Part shown: piece by piece, positions 1-7,312 of the stretch
Layout: each line of letters opens with the position of its first letter
Numbering within the stretch: position 1 is the stretch's first letter
IMG/VR virus record: IMGVR_UViG_3300010158_000275
Span: 1-26,650 of that record
Length of the DNA stretch: 26,650 nt
Reading direction: 5' to 3' (one strand)
Source: a virus
Made by a program: the position numbers and the translations under genes
Notes under the pieces: model-generated
Told to the model about the DNA's origin: nothing
The model's database searches: none
The model's input: only the letters and a program-made list of their open reading frames with translations

Positions 1-2
1 CG

Positions 3-41
3 CAGCAGTCAACAACAACAACGCAGAAGCAACCATCATGA
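3..41 (+). CDS. C-terminal tail of an upstream gene (partial)
   Basis: The third frame is open from the window edge and stops with TGA at 39-41. That stop overlaps the ATG of the next gene in an ATGA arrangement. The visible tail is polar and low in complexity (QQSTTTTQKQPS). ATGA overlaps are common in this window (for example 17545 and 19428), so a real gene probably ends here. An alternative is that the following gene extends upstream in its own frame, which is also open to the edge. No function can be assigned from 12 residues. Confidence 0.4.
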   Translation, partial: QQSTTTTQKQPS

Positions 42-301
42 GCACATACACAGTTAAAATCGCAGATCGTTCAGGTCACACAGAAATGGCGGACCTCACC
101 CTGGATCAGGCAGCTGACAACATTCTCGGTAATGCTGAGAACAATGCCCGTTGGGTATTCATCAACGGCGAAAAGTTCGAGTTCGAAGGAGCCAACTACC
201 GCTCAGAAGCCAACATCAATAACCTCAAAGCCAAGCTAGAGATGCAGGTCAAGCCCGAGATCGTGCTTACAGGTGTTCTGGTTGGTGGTACTAAAGCGTA
301 A
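38..301 (+). CDS. Small ubiquitin-like (beta-grasp) protein candidate, 87 aa
   Basis: Predicted order of elements is strand (residues 3-12, YTVKIADRSG), strand (15-20), helix (21-36), strand pair (38-51, WVFINGEKFEFE) and a last strand (74-82). The last strand runs into Gly83-Gly84, followed only by Thr-Lys-Ala. This is the beta-beta-alpha-beta-beta order of ubiquitin-like folds with a diglycine close to the C terminus. From memory, PRTRC protein C (the Prok_Ub family) also ends in a short Gly-Thr-Lys type tail. A JAMM peptidase and a ThiF/E1-like enzyme are encoded just downstream, which supports the reading. If correct, removal of TKA would expose the diglycine for adenylation. It is followed by its own terminator, so it may be expressed at a different level from the enzymes. 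The fold call is by eye; an unrelated small phage protein remains possible. Confidence 0.5.
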   Translation: MSTYTVKIADRSGHTEMADLTLDQAADNILGNAENNARWVFINGEKFEFEGANYRSEANINNLKAKLEMQVKPEIVLTGVLVGGTKA

Positions 302-323
302 TCGCTAGTCTCGTAACATCACA

Positions 324-356
324 GCCCCTGGTACATAGTGTGCCAGGGGCTTTTTT
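324..356 (+). terminator. Rho-independent terminator
   Basis: A perfect 8-bp GC-rich stem (GCCCCTGG at 324-331 with CCAGGGGC at 343-350) encloses an 11-nt loop and is followed by six T. It separates the ubiquitin-like gene from the downstream 717-aa gene. Confidence 0.85.
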
Positions 357-395
357 ATGCAGCAGCCACACCCACTTGTTAGACAACTATATAGT

Positions 396-2549
396 ATGAA
401 TATATCATTTAATTCTTTTAAGAAAATAAATAAAGAGTTCTCGCAACTAAGTAAATTGATTAAACCTGCAGAGATCGAGCTGAAATATACGTACGACTCG
501 AAGTACCAACCAATATACTACACACTATATAATGCTTGTGTATTTACTAGTGTAGCCAAGATGTTTGCGTTTGCGAAAGTTAAAAATATTCGCGTACATA
601 ACACTAAGGTTGTCGGTAACGCTACAGCAGTTTGGTGGGACGATGTTCAGCTTGGATATAAAGACTACATATACACGCTCGATGAGATCACGAATGCAAC
701 TCCTCAGCTTGTAAATACACTAAAGCTGGTTCCTGAGGCTATTGCCCCGAGCTACAGACCAAAGGTCATTCGTAATGCCCCTGTAGAAACTACTGAAGGT
801 AATTATACCTACAGGTTTGTGACTAGCTATGGTACGAAAATGGATAACTACCACACCGTCGGACACTGCATATCCATAATTGCCAGGAATGATGAGCCTT
901 TGTATGACTATCTAGACAAAGGTTTCTACATCAAGACTGTAGAGTATGAGAAGAAGAACCTGGAGAAAGCGTACACACATGTTGTAGCGAATGAGTATGA
1001 CTTGAATGTGGCACACATCTTCATGATGTGTGAAATGCAGCCTTCGCTAACTGAGATGCTTCGTGACGGTTGTTTTATCAATGTTTATGAAGCAGAGCTC
1101 TTGAGGCTCAAGATGCATAAAAAGATGATGAACCCTTACAAAGCCGATTATGCAAGAGCCAGTAAAGCTATCGAAGAAGACTACAAGAGGAATACAACCC
1201 TGCTTGTGGTGGGTAAGCTGATGAGTGGGGATGTTGAAAAGACTGTAATTAATAATATTACACTAACCAAAACATCTGCCACATATGATCAGGTATCTAT
1301 CGAAGCTGCTGACCTGCTGACTGTTTTGTATAAAAAGCTGAACTTCAATAGTGAGTTTGATATTTATACAATCACAGAAGCCTACTCCAAGCATATTGAA
1401 GAGGAGCTCACAAAAGAGCGTGAAGGTATGACCACTACAGCTAAAAAAGTTGAAGAGGAAGTAGTCACTGTTAATCTTAATGAGCATGACGCTCAGCTAG
1501 AGGGTGAGGAGGAAGAAGCTCCGGCGACTCTAAAAGAACTAACGACCTTTAAAATCAACGGAATTGAAATCACTCCCTCAGTATCGAATACCTACCAACG
1601 GTATCTCAACAAGGTAAGGATTAACAAAGAGGAGATTGGTAAAGCTATTCACAGAGCTTCATGCCACAGAACTCAAAACGACTACAAGTTGTTCCTGAAG
1701 AGTATTTGCAGGATGAGTATCAAGTGGCATGATATTATTGCCAACGGACTCCCTGTGAAGATCCACAACACCATAACTGGTAGCGAATATAAGAATGAAG
1801 AGGCAGGTGTTAACGCACCTGCGCTGAAATTCGTTATTGATAAGCTTGAGAAGTGTATCAAGATCCAGGTCGACAAAGAGCGTAGCGTAAAAATTAGCTT
1901 GAGTAAGCTTGTTAAAAAAGTAGCGACCCTGAACAAAAAGACTGATAACGTTTTCATCAGAAACAGGTGGCAAACCATACATTCATACAGAACCTTCGAC
2001 TGGTGTCAGCATGAACTGATCAAGGTTCTTATCGAGGCAGCTACATTCACAGTAAAGAGTGTGGATGCTGAAGGTAAGCCTGTAGAGACAAAAACGGTGT
2101 TGCTGACCAAAGATGACATTGTGAAGCTGCTTGAGGTATCCAACGAAGCCAAGAAAGCTGCTGTAAAAAGATCCAAAGAGTTCCTGAATACAGCTGTGAA
2201 GCTGACCAAAGCCGAGATCATCGACTTCATGGGTGAACACGCTTATAAGATCGAGGGCTCTCTCAGGACATACGCTGTGGTGATCAAGAACGCCAAGGTG
2301 TATGACTATGAGACGAAACAGTATCGTTGCATTGTTAACGACAGGCACTATGCAGGGGCAGGCTACGACGACATTGCAGCTCGTCTACTAGCTCTGAAGA
2401 ACGATAGTGTCATGCAGGATAAGATTGGTACGCTTCGTGGTGCAGCTCAACCTGGGGCAGAACATGTCCACAACAACTATAACCCTGAGCGAGACAACGT
2501 GTCTTCACGCTTGGAAGAAACTGTGGATAAGGCACTAGCCGCACTATAA
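396..2549 (+). CDS. Large protein of unknown function (717 aa) next to JAB and E1-like genes
   Basis: I do not recognise the family. The ATG at 357 lies at the end of the terminator T-run, so the ATG at 396, after the A/T-rich leader CTATATAGT, is preferred. The protein has two halves joined by a very acidic linker (about residues 344-383, including a run of four Glu). The C-terminal half is Lys-rich and contains several Cys and His. No signal peptide or membrane segment is seen. The gene ends one base before the JAB peptidase gene, so the two are probably co-transcribed and co-translated. By position it could be a conjugation (E2-like) component, a substrate or a scaffold of the adjacent ubiquitin-like pathway. 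None of these roles is shown by a motif. It could also be an unrelated replication protein, since ssDNA-binding and RecA genes follow. Confidence 0.85.
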   Translation: MNISFNSFKKINKEFSQLSKLIKPAEIELKYTYDSKYQPIYYTLYNACVFTSVAKMFAFAKVKNIRVHNTKVVGNATAVWWDDVQLGYKDYIYTLDEITNATPQLVNTLKLVPEAIAPSYRPKVIRNAPVETTEGNYTYRFVTSYGTKMDNYHTVGHCISIIARNDEPLYDYLDKGFYIKTVEYEKKNLEKAYTHVVANEYDLNVAHIFMMCEMQPSLTEMLRDGCFINVYEAELLRLKMHKKMMNPYKADYARASKAIEEDYKRNTTLLVVGKLMSGDVEKTVINNITLTKTSATYDQVSIEAADLLTVLYKKLNFNSEFDIYTITEAYSKHIEEELTKEREGMTTTAKKVEEEVVTVNLNEHDAQLEGEEEEAPATLKELTTFKINGIEITPSVSNTYQRYLNKVRINKEEIGKAIHRASCHRTQNDYKLFLKSICRMSIKWHDIIANGLPVKIHNTITGSEYKNEEAGVNAPALKFVIDKLEKCIKIQVDKERSVKISLSKLVKKVATLNKKTDNVFIRNRWQTIHSYRTFDWCQHELIKVLIEAATFTVKSVDAEGKPVETKTVLLTKDDIVKLLEVSNEAKKAAVKRSKEFLNTAVKLTKAEIIDFMGEHAYKIEGSLRTYAVVIKNAKVYDYETKQYRCIVNDRHYAGAGYDDIAARLLALKNDSVMQDKIGTLRGAAQPGAEHVHNNYNPERDNVSSRLEETVDKALAAL

Positions 2550-2550
2550 A

Positions 2551-2979
2551 ATGGATATCAAGAACAAATACCTGATCTCTGCAATTCTTGATGCTGCCGC
2601 TGAATGCACTCACCCTGTCGAGGAAGAGGGAGGCATCGTACTCAGCAAAAACGACGATTATGTTTTTGCTAAAGTTAAAAACATACACAGCGGAGAAAGT
2701 ATAGCTGCTGGGCTGTATGAAACTGATCAACAGGAACTTAAGGAAAAAGTTCTAGATAAAATCGCTGAGGGATGGACGATGTATGCTAGTTTTCATACAC
2801 ATCCGTCCTTCAGTCCAACACCAAGCACACTGGATCTGACAAAATTGTTTCAAGGGTTTAAATATAATATTATTTTTGCTCCAAGAACAAACATGTTCTC
2901 GTGCAGTGAATGGGTTGGAGAAAGAACCGCTATATACTACATACCTACTGAAACACTAAAACATCTACTCGAGAACTAA
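2551..2979 (+). CDS. JAMM/JAB (MPN) metallopeptidase, PRTRC protein A-like
   Basis: The zinc-binding JAMM signature is intact: an upstream Glu (residues 24-26, EEEGG), then His82-x-His84-Pro, six residues, Ser92-x-x-Asp95. This family hydrolyses isopeptide or peptide bonds after the C-terminal glycine of ubiquitin-like proteins, with the Glu as general base. At 142 aa it is a minimal stand-alone JAB domain with no tail-assembly NlpC/P60 partner domain, so it is not the lambda gpK type. It sits one base after the 717-aa gene, and its stop overlaps the start of the ThiF-like gene (TAATG at 2977-2981). Likely roles are trimming the 87-aa protein to expose Gly-Gly, or removing it from targets. 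The domain is clear; the substrate is inferred. Confidence 0.85.
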   Translation: MDIKNKYLISAILDAAAECTHPVEEEGGIVLSKNDDYVFAKVKNIHSGESIAAGLYETDQQELKEKVLDKIAEGWTMYASFHTHPSFSPTPSTLDLTKLFQGFKYNIIFAPRTNMFSCSEWVGERTAIYYIPTETLKHLLEN

Positions 2980-3575
2980 TGTCTATTAACAAAATCGCAA
3001 TCGCCGGAGCTGGAGGTATCGGAAGCAACCTACTGGCTATCCTGTTTGACTACGGATTCAACCGTAAGCAATTCGACTATAGTCAGTTGGAGATCGATAT
3101 CTACGACGACGACACGGTTGATGTAAAGAACCTGTTACATCAGAACTTCAAGCTTGACGATATTGGCAAGCATAAGGTAGCTGTGCTAGAAGACAAATAC
3201 GTGGTTAATGGAATCAAGAAACGGATGACCGTGAAAGACTTCAAGAACTACGATTTGCTCTTTAGTTGTGTTGACAGTATGACCTTTCGTAAGGCACTGT
3301 ATGAGTATGGCTGGGCAAAGAATGATGACAAACTGTTCTGGATTGATGGTAGGTGTACCAGTAGACAGGGAGCCATGTTCACTTCGGATATGTCCAAACA
3401 ATCCCTAGAGCCATACATCAATGACTCGCAAGAAGAAGGCGGGTGTCTTCTAGCTTTCGAGAAAGAAGAGAATATCAGTCATACGCTACCTACAGTGGTT
3501 GCAGCTATGATGGTGCAAGCGTTCCTCAATAAATTGAGACATCAGAAGACAAGTAAAATGATCTTCATGGTATAA
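2979..3575 (+). CDS. ThiF/E1-like adenylyltransferase
   Basis: A Rossmann-type ATP site lies at the N terminus (IAIAGAGGIGSN, residues 6-17). It is followed by the E1/ThiF acidic signature (YDDDTVDVKNLLHQNF, 42-57), GKHK at 63-66, and CVDS at 97-100, where the Asp corresponds to the conserved acidic residue of the adenylation site. Such enzymes adenylate the C-terminal glycine of ubiquitin-like proteins, and some then form a thioester or persulfide. Possible catalytic cysteines are Cys126 (DGRCTSRQG) and Cys156 (EGGCLL). At 198 aa it is a minimal domain, shorter than ThiF or MoeB (about 250 aa), with no rhodanese or ubiquitin-fold domain. The start overlaps the JAB stop, which implies translational coupling. 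The JAB-ThiF pair matches PRTRC A and PRTRC ThiF. Confidence 0.8.
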   Translation: MSINKIAIAGAGGIGSNLLAILFDYGFNRKQFDYSQLEIDIYDDDTVDVKNLLHQNFKLDDIGKHKVAVLEDKYVVNGIKKRMTVKDFKNYDLLFSCVDSMTFRKALYEYGWAKNDDKLFWIDGRCTSRQGAMFTSDMSKQSLEPYINDSQEEGGCLLAFEKEENISHTLPTVVAAMMVQAFLNKLRHQKTSKMIFMV

Positions 3576-3578
3576 CCG

Positions 3579-3881
3579 ATGCGTTTTCAATATAAGAAAA
3601 TAGATAACGCGCGCATTGAAACGATTAGGAAAAGAAAGGCTGAGAAACATCTCTACGCACTGCTTGACAAAGCTTGTCAGTCTGTAGATATTCAGCTCGG
3701 TGAATGGGATGTCGACAAGAAGCTGTTCATGGCGATCATAAGCAGCCCAAAAGCATCATCTCGTAAGAGTAGACAGTTATTTGTAGATTACGACAACAGT
3801 TATCTACTATTGAAAGAGTTAGAGATCAAAATCCCAACAAAATACAGTTGGTTCACAAGCACACTAGACCACATTCAGTAA
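3579..3881 (+). CDS. Unknown 100-aa protein after the E1-like gene
   Basis: No family is recognised. The N-terminal 30 residues are strongly basic (IRKRKAEKH) and probably helical. The rest is mixed alpha/beta with one Cys (residue 33). It starts three bases after the ThiF-like stop and ends 14 bases before the ssDNA-binding protein gene, so it bridges the ubiquitin-like module and the recombination genes. It could belong to either module. Confidence 0.75.
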   Translation: MRFQYKKIDNARIETIRKRKAEKHLYALLDKACQSVDIQLGEWDVDKKLFMAIISSPKASSRKSRQLFVDYDNSYLLLKELEIKIPTKYSWFTSTLDHIQ

Positions 3882-3895
3882 AACAAAACAACATT

Positions 3896-4888
3896 ATGGC
3901 AATCATCAAACCTACCCTTAAATTCGAAGGCAGCGATCTTAACCTCACGTCATCCGCAACACCATATATCAAAGAAGACGTACGTCGTGCAGTGTTTAAT
4001 AAAAGCACGAATCAGGAGGGTGCCTATCTATACTTCCTCCCGGCCTATCGCTCCGACAACTCTGGTGGTGGTATTTGGTACAAGAAGATCACTGTCCGCG
4101 ACAACTTCGGCACTAACTTCAAGGAAAAGTACTATGTAGCTAATCGTGCTCAGGATCCTGCAGAGTATTTCGCAAACAACTTCCGTATCCTGTACCCTGA
4201 AGACTCGAAAGTCGGTGAGGTTGAGGTTAACGGCAAGAAGTTCAAGAAGTATCCTGCTCATGGCCGTGCCACAGAGCGTGTAGTTTACAATGTGGCATTT
4301 GCGCAGAGCCTCGGTACTGGGGCACATGTACTGGATCTTCCTTTACGTAATGGTGCAGACATTCTTATGGGCTGGCTGGAAGGCAAGGATCTTATGGGTA
4401 ACTCCCGTCAGCCTATTAATGATCCTGAGCGCTGCGTACCTGTTTTCGTGAAACTAAAAGAAAACAGTGCAAATCCGTGGATGATTCAGGTTGAGAACAA
4501 TCAGCCTGTAGCCTTGCCGCAGCAACTCGCCGATAGCGATTATCTGTACGACTTGGATAATATCTTCGTATCAAAATCCAACGATGAAATCATTGGAAAA
4601 CTGAGGGAGATGTACTCGACAGATGTGTTCGATGACTGTATGAGTGGATATGCTGGTTTGAAAAAACCAACAGCGCAGGGAACCAGCTTCCAGACTCCTC
4701 CAGTTCCTGTGCGAGAGATTCCAAAGCCTGTAGCAGTACAAGCAATTGAAATCCCTAAAGCCACAATCAAGGCACCCACACAGGCAATCAACCCGCCAGC
4801 TGCAGCAGATATCTCCTCTCTACCAGCAAACCCTATGGGTAAGATGAGTAGGGAAGAAGCTATGCGCTTCATCTCGCAAAACGACTAA
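3896..4888 (+). CDS. gp32-like single-stranded DNA-binding protein
   Basis: The 330-aa product resembles T4 gp32-type SSBs in its core, with aromatic and basic residues around GIWYKKITVRDNFG and a YFANNFRILYP segment. A Pro/Ala-rich flexible linker (about residues 255-315) leads to a short C-terminal tail ending in SQND. Such proteins coat ssDNA and load recombinase and helicase. The open frame reaches back to 3848, but the ATG at 3896 follows an A-rich leader typical of this phage, and the extra N-terminal residues overlap the preceding gene. The RecA-like gene begins eight bases after its stop, the expected partner. Assignment rests on overall resemblance and context; zinc ligands of T4 gp32 are not obvious. 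Confidence 0.65.
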   Translation: MAIIKPTLKFEGSDLNLTSSATPYIKEDVRRAVFNKSTNQEGAYLYFLPAYRSDNSGGGIWYKKITVRDNFGTNFKEKYYVANRAQDPAEYFANNFRILYPEDSKVGEVEVNGKKFKKYPAHGRATERVVYNVAFAQSLGTGAHVLDLPLRNGADILMGWLEGKDLMGNSRQPINDPERCVPVFVKLKENSANPWMIQVENNQPVALPQQLADSDYLYDLDNIFVSKSNDEIIGKLREMYSTDVFDDCMSGYAGLKKPTAQGTSFQTPPVPVREIPKPVAVQAIEIPKATIKAPTQAINPPAAADISSLPANPMGKMSREEAMRFISQND

Positions 4889-4896
4889 ACTAAATT

Positions 4897-6114
4897 ATGG
4901 ATCTCGAAGCATACCTAAGCTCAATTAAGAAAGGTTTTGGAAAAACATTCAAAACCGAGGCAGTCAACCTTGACCTCAACACAGTAGACAAGGAGCTGCC
5001 ACCCACAGGTATTGTCGTCGATAATCCATTAATGGAGTATGCATTCGACCGTAGGTTTATGGCCTACGGTCGGTGCTATCTTCTTTATGGTAAAAAAGGC
5101 TGCAGTAAAACAACGCTATTGTTCGACCTTGCTAAAACCTTCCAGAAGGCTGGGGGCAAGATGTTCTGGATCGAGACTGAGAATGCTCCTGACTTCAGGT
5201 ATATGGCGCTTCAGGGTGTCGATCCGACAGGGGTGATCTATCACAACCCAAAAAGCATCGAAGAAGCATTGACCCTGGCTAAGATGGCCATCGAGAACTT
5301 CGCAAAATACAACGACGGCAAGACACCGATGTTGATTGCGTTGGACTCTATCGCTGGCGGTGCTACCGAGTATGAGCGTGACCAGGATGTTATTGGTCAG
5401 GCAAAACCTGGGGAGCATGCCAAGCTGATGGCAGCCTTCTATCGTCACATTATTCCATATCTAGAGTGTGAGAATATGGTGTTCGTGGCTACTAATCAGC
5501 TGCGTGATCAGATCGGTGGTATGCAAGGATTCGGTGCTGAGAAGCCTGAAGCCTTGCTGGGTGGTGAAGCTCAGAGGTTTAACAGCACCTATCAGTTCAA
5601 GGTTGCCCGTATCAGGGACAATCTGACTGAGGACCATATGGGCGTTAATCGCAAGAGCGGATCTACTCATACCCTTACTGTAAAGCGTAACAAACTAGGC
5701 CGTGAGGGTAACAGTCAGAAGATTGAGTTCGATGTGCATATCAATGGCGGTATTGACTGGAGTTCACCACTAGTAAGAAAGCTGGGGGAAGAATATCCTC
5801 CACTTGTAGGTAAAACAGGTGGTTGGTATAACTGGCGAAAAGCAGGTATGGAATACTGTATTGACGTAGAGGGATCGGAACCTATCCGAGGTAAGATAGA
5901 TCCTGACAAGAAATACAGAGAACAAGAACTAGGGATGCTTATCAAAAGCAGTCCTGAAGCTAAAGAAGAAATCAGAACGGCCTTCGGTATTCCTGATATG
6001 CCACCTCCTGAAGTAGAACAGGAAATCGCAGAAGTAAACAAAACTAGACGCAAAAAGAAAAGCGAGCTAGATGTAGATCAACCAGAACAGCAATACAGTC
6101 ACGACAATGAGTAA
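4897..6114 (+). CDS. RecA/UvsX-like recombinase
   Basis: The Walker A site is GKKGCSKT (residues 65-72), with the expected Lys-Thr. The catalytic-type Glu lies in WIETEN (about 91-96). Walker B is MLIALDS (Asp150), followed by a RecA-style L1/L2 region (ATNQLRDQIGGMQGFGAE ... LGGEAQRF). This family forms filaments on ssDNA and drives strand exchange. The length of 405 aa fits UvsX/RecA-type phage recombinases. The C-terminal 30 residues are charged and probably disordered. It directly follows the ssDNA-binding protein gene and overlaps the next gene by eight bases. A DnaB-type or RadA-type ATPase is less likely because of the TNQLRDQIG segment. Confidence 0.8.
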   Translation: MDLEAYLSSIKKGFGKTFKTEAVNLDLNTVDKELPPTGIVVDNPLMEYAFDRRFMAYGRCYLLYGKKGCSKTTLLFDLAKTFQKAGGKMFWIETENAPDFRYMALQGVDPTGVIYHNPKSIEEALTLAKMAIENFAKYNDGKTPMLIALDSIAGGATEYERDQDVIGQAKPGEHAKLMAAFYRHIIPYLECENMVFVATNQLRDQIGGMQGFGAEKPEALLGGEAQRFNSTYQFKVARIRDNLTEDHMGVNRKSGSTHTLTVKRNKLGREGNSQKIEFDVHINGGIDWSSPLVRKLGEEYPPLVGKTGGWYNWRKAGMEYCIDVEGSEPIRGKIDPDKKYREQELGMLIKSSPEAKEEIRTAFGIPDMPPPEVEQEIAEVNKTRRKKKSELDVDQPEQQYSHDNE

Positions 6115-6565
6115 AGAAAAGAGAACCTATAGTTTCAGCTACAACCCAGAAAATAACATCGTAACCAAAACCGATGTTGTTACAGGCAATAGCTGGAGTT
6201 ATCCATCTAGACCAAAGCCGGGCAAGCTTGTCTCTCCTACAAAAAACGGAGTGACAGTTGAGAAGCTTCAAGCTGCCGGACATAAAGTGAGGGTGAAGCA
6301 TATGCGTTGGGCTGTATATCTAAGACAGCGTTATGTGGGACCTGGGCTAAGGTTGATGGCGGTACCTTCTACATTCAGGAAGAATCCAAACTACTTCTTC
6401 GCAGCGAAGGGAGGATATACTCATGTGGTGATTCAGAGACCCTCAGGAGAGTATGTCTGCGTAAGTAGTGAGTGTGCTCCGGATGACCCCTTCAGCTATG
6501 CTGTAGGTGTGTCAACAGCACTAGACAGGCTTATTCCTAGTGAGCTGGAGTATCTTGGAGTCTAA
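6107..6565 (+). CDS. Conserved phage protein of unknown function (152 aa)
   Basis: It starts inside the 3' end of the recombinase gene (ATGAGTAA), so it is probably translationally coupled to it. The product is basic in its N-terminal half. It contains a VRVKHMRWAVYLRQRYVGPG segment, and then GGYTHVVIQRPSGEYVCVSSECAPDDPFSYAVG. I recall this Cys-Ser...Asp-x-Phe pattern from hypothetical proteins of other phages, but no function is known to me. Its position suggests a DNA-metabolism role. Confidence 0.75.
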   Translation: MSKEKRTYSFSYNPENNIVTKTDVVTGNSWSYPSRPKPGKLVSPTKNGVTVEKLQAAGHKVRVKHMRWAVYLRQRYVGPGLRLMAVPSTFRKNPNYFFAAKGGYTHVVIQRPSGEYVCVSSECAPDDPFSYAVGVSTALDRLIPSELEYLGV

Positions 6566-6568
6566 GAG

Positions 6569-6757
6569 ATGCGTAACGAGTATCTACTGACGCTCTCTGA
6601 AATAGAGAAACTGATATCGAAGATGGATCTTCCGATATACAGGAAAAAAGTGAAGCACAACGACGACGCCAGGTGGCTCAAAAACAACCTAGCTCTTAGA
6701 AATGCTTCACATAAAAACTACTCTAGAGTAGCAGAGCTTCTGAAAAAAATAGTCTAA
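6569..6757 (+). CDS. Small basic protein of unknown function (62 aa)
   Basis: The product is Lys/Arg-rich and likely all-helical (LTLSEIEKLISKMDLPIYRK at the N terminus). It starts three bases after the previous stop and ends just before a terminator-like hairpin, so it closes the recombinase operon. No family is recognised. Confidence 0.65.
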   Translation: MRNEYLLTLSEIEKLISKMDLPIYRKKVKHNDDARWLKNNLALRNASHKNYSRVAELLKKIV

Positions 6758-6760
6758 AAG

Positions 6761-6796
6761 AGCTTGCAGCAGGTCCGACCCCTGTTGTAGCTTTCT
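6761..6796 (+). terminator. Probable terminator hairpin
   Basis: AGCT plus GCAGCAGG (6761-6773, one bulged T) can pair with CCTGTTGTAGCT (6781-6792), including two G-U pairs. A short T-rich run (TTTCT) follows. It lies between the 62-aa gene and the RuvC-like gene. Confidence 0.5.
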
Positions 6797-6802
6797 AACT
6801 GT

Positions 6803-7306
6803 ATGTTATTTATAGGATTCGACAACGGTGTGACAAGCAACGGTATTGGTGTGGTTCCTGACAAAGGAGAGGCCAGACTATACAAGCTGCCTGTTAAAAA
6901 AGAGCTCAGCTATACCAAAGAAGCCAAGAATATTTCAAGAATAGACTACACAGGCTTGTGTGGTTTGCTTGGAGATATTGTGGCTGACTTTAACGACCAT
7001 GAAGTAATAGTGGGACTTGAAAGACCTATGGTCAACAGCGCCAGGTTCAATGCTTCTCTTAGCGCAATTCGAGCATTAGAGGCGACTCTGATAGCTCTGG
7101 AGAAGGCTATGTGGGCGTATGAATATATCGATAGCAAAGAATGGCAGAAAGTTCTATTACCTAACGGCATCAAAGGTAGTGATGAGCTCAAGAAAGCCAG
7201 CCTGGATATAGGCAAGAGGCTTTTCCCGAAGTTGGATATTAAAAAAGATGCAGATGGACTACTTATAGCAGAATACTTGAAGCGTAAAAAAACAAATCAA
7301 CTATGA
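6803..7306 (+). CDS. RuvC-like Holliday-junction resolvase
   Basis: The 167-aa length and spacing of acidic residues fit the RuvC/RNase H fold. Asp7 lies in the first strand (LFIGFDNG), Glu73 in VIVGLERP, and the C-terminal pair Asp149/Asp151 in KKDADGLLIAEYLK. This last segment matches the H-D-x-x-D-A-x-x-I-A pattern of RuvC. The enzyme would cut four-way junctions left by recombination, using two metal ions. It follows the SSB and RecA genes after a terminator-like hairpin, and precedes the glycosylase-like gene. Confidence 0.75.
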   Translation: MLFIGFDNGVTSNGIGVVPDKGEARLYKLPVKKELSYTKEAKNISRIDYTGLCGLLGDIVADFNDHEVIVGLERPMVNSARFNASLSAIRALEATLIALEKAMWAYEYIDSKEWQKVLLPNGIKGSDELKKASLDIGKRLFPKLDIKKDADGLLIAEYLKRKKTNQL

Positions 7307-7312
7307 GTAAAG

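Noticed and set aside
357-395. Upstream start for the 717-aa protein
   Set aside because: This ATG is part of the terminator T-run, leaving no leader; 396 has an A/T-rich leader.
1659-2348. Minus-strand frames of 107, 98 and 121 codons
   Set aside because: They lie wholly inside the 717-aa gene and have hydrophobic, shadow-like composition with no motifs.
2551-2979. Tail-assembly JAB protein (lambda gpK type)
   Set aside because: It lacks the NlpC/P60 domain and tail-gene context, and it neighbours a ThiF-like gene instead.
4028-4872. Minus-strand frames of 99 and 110 codons
   Set aside because: They are antisense shadows of the SSB gene; the plus-strand frame has clear protein character.
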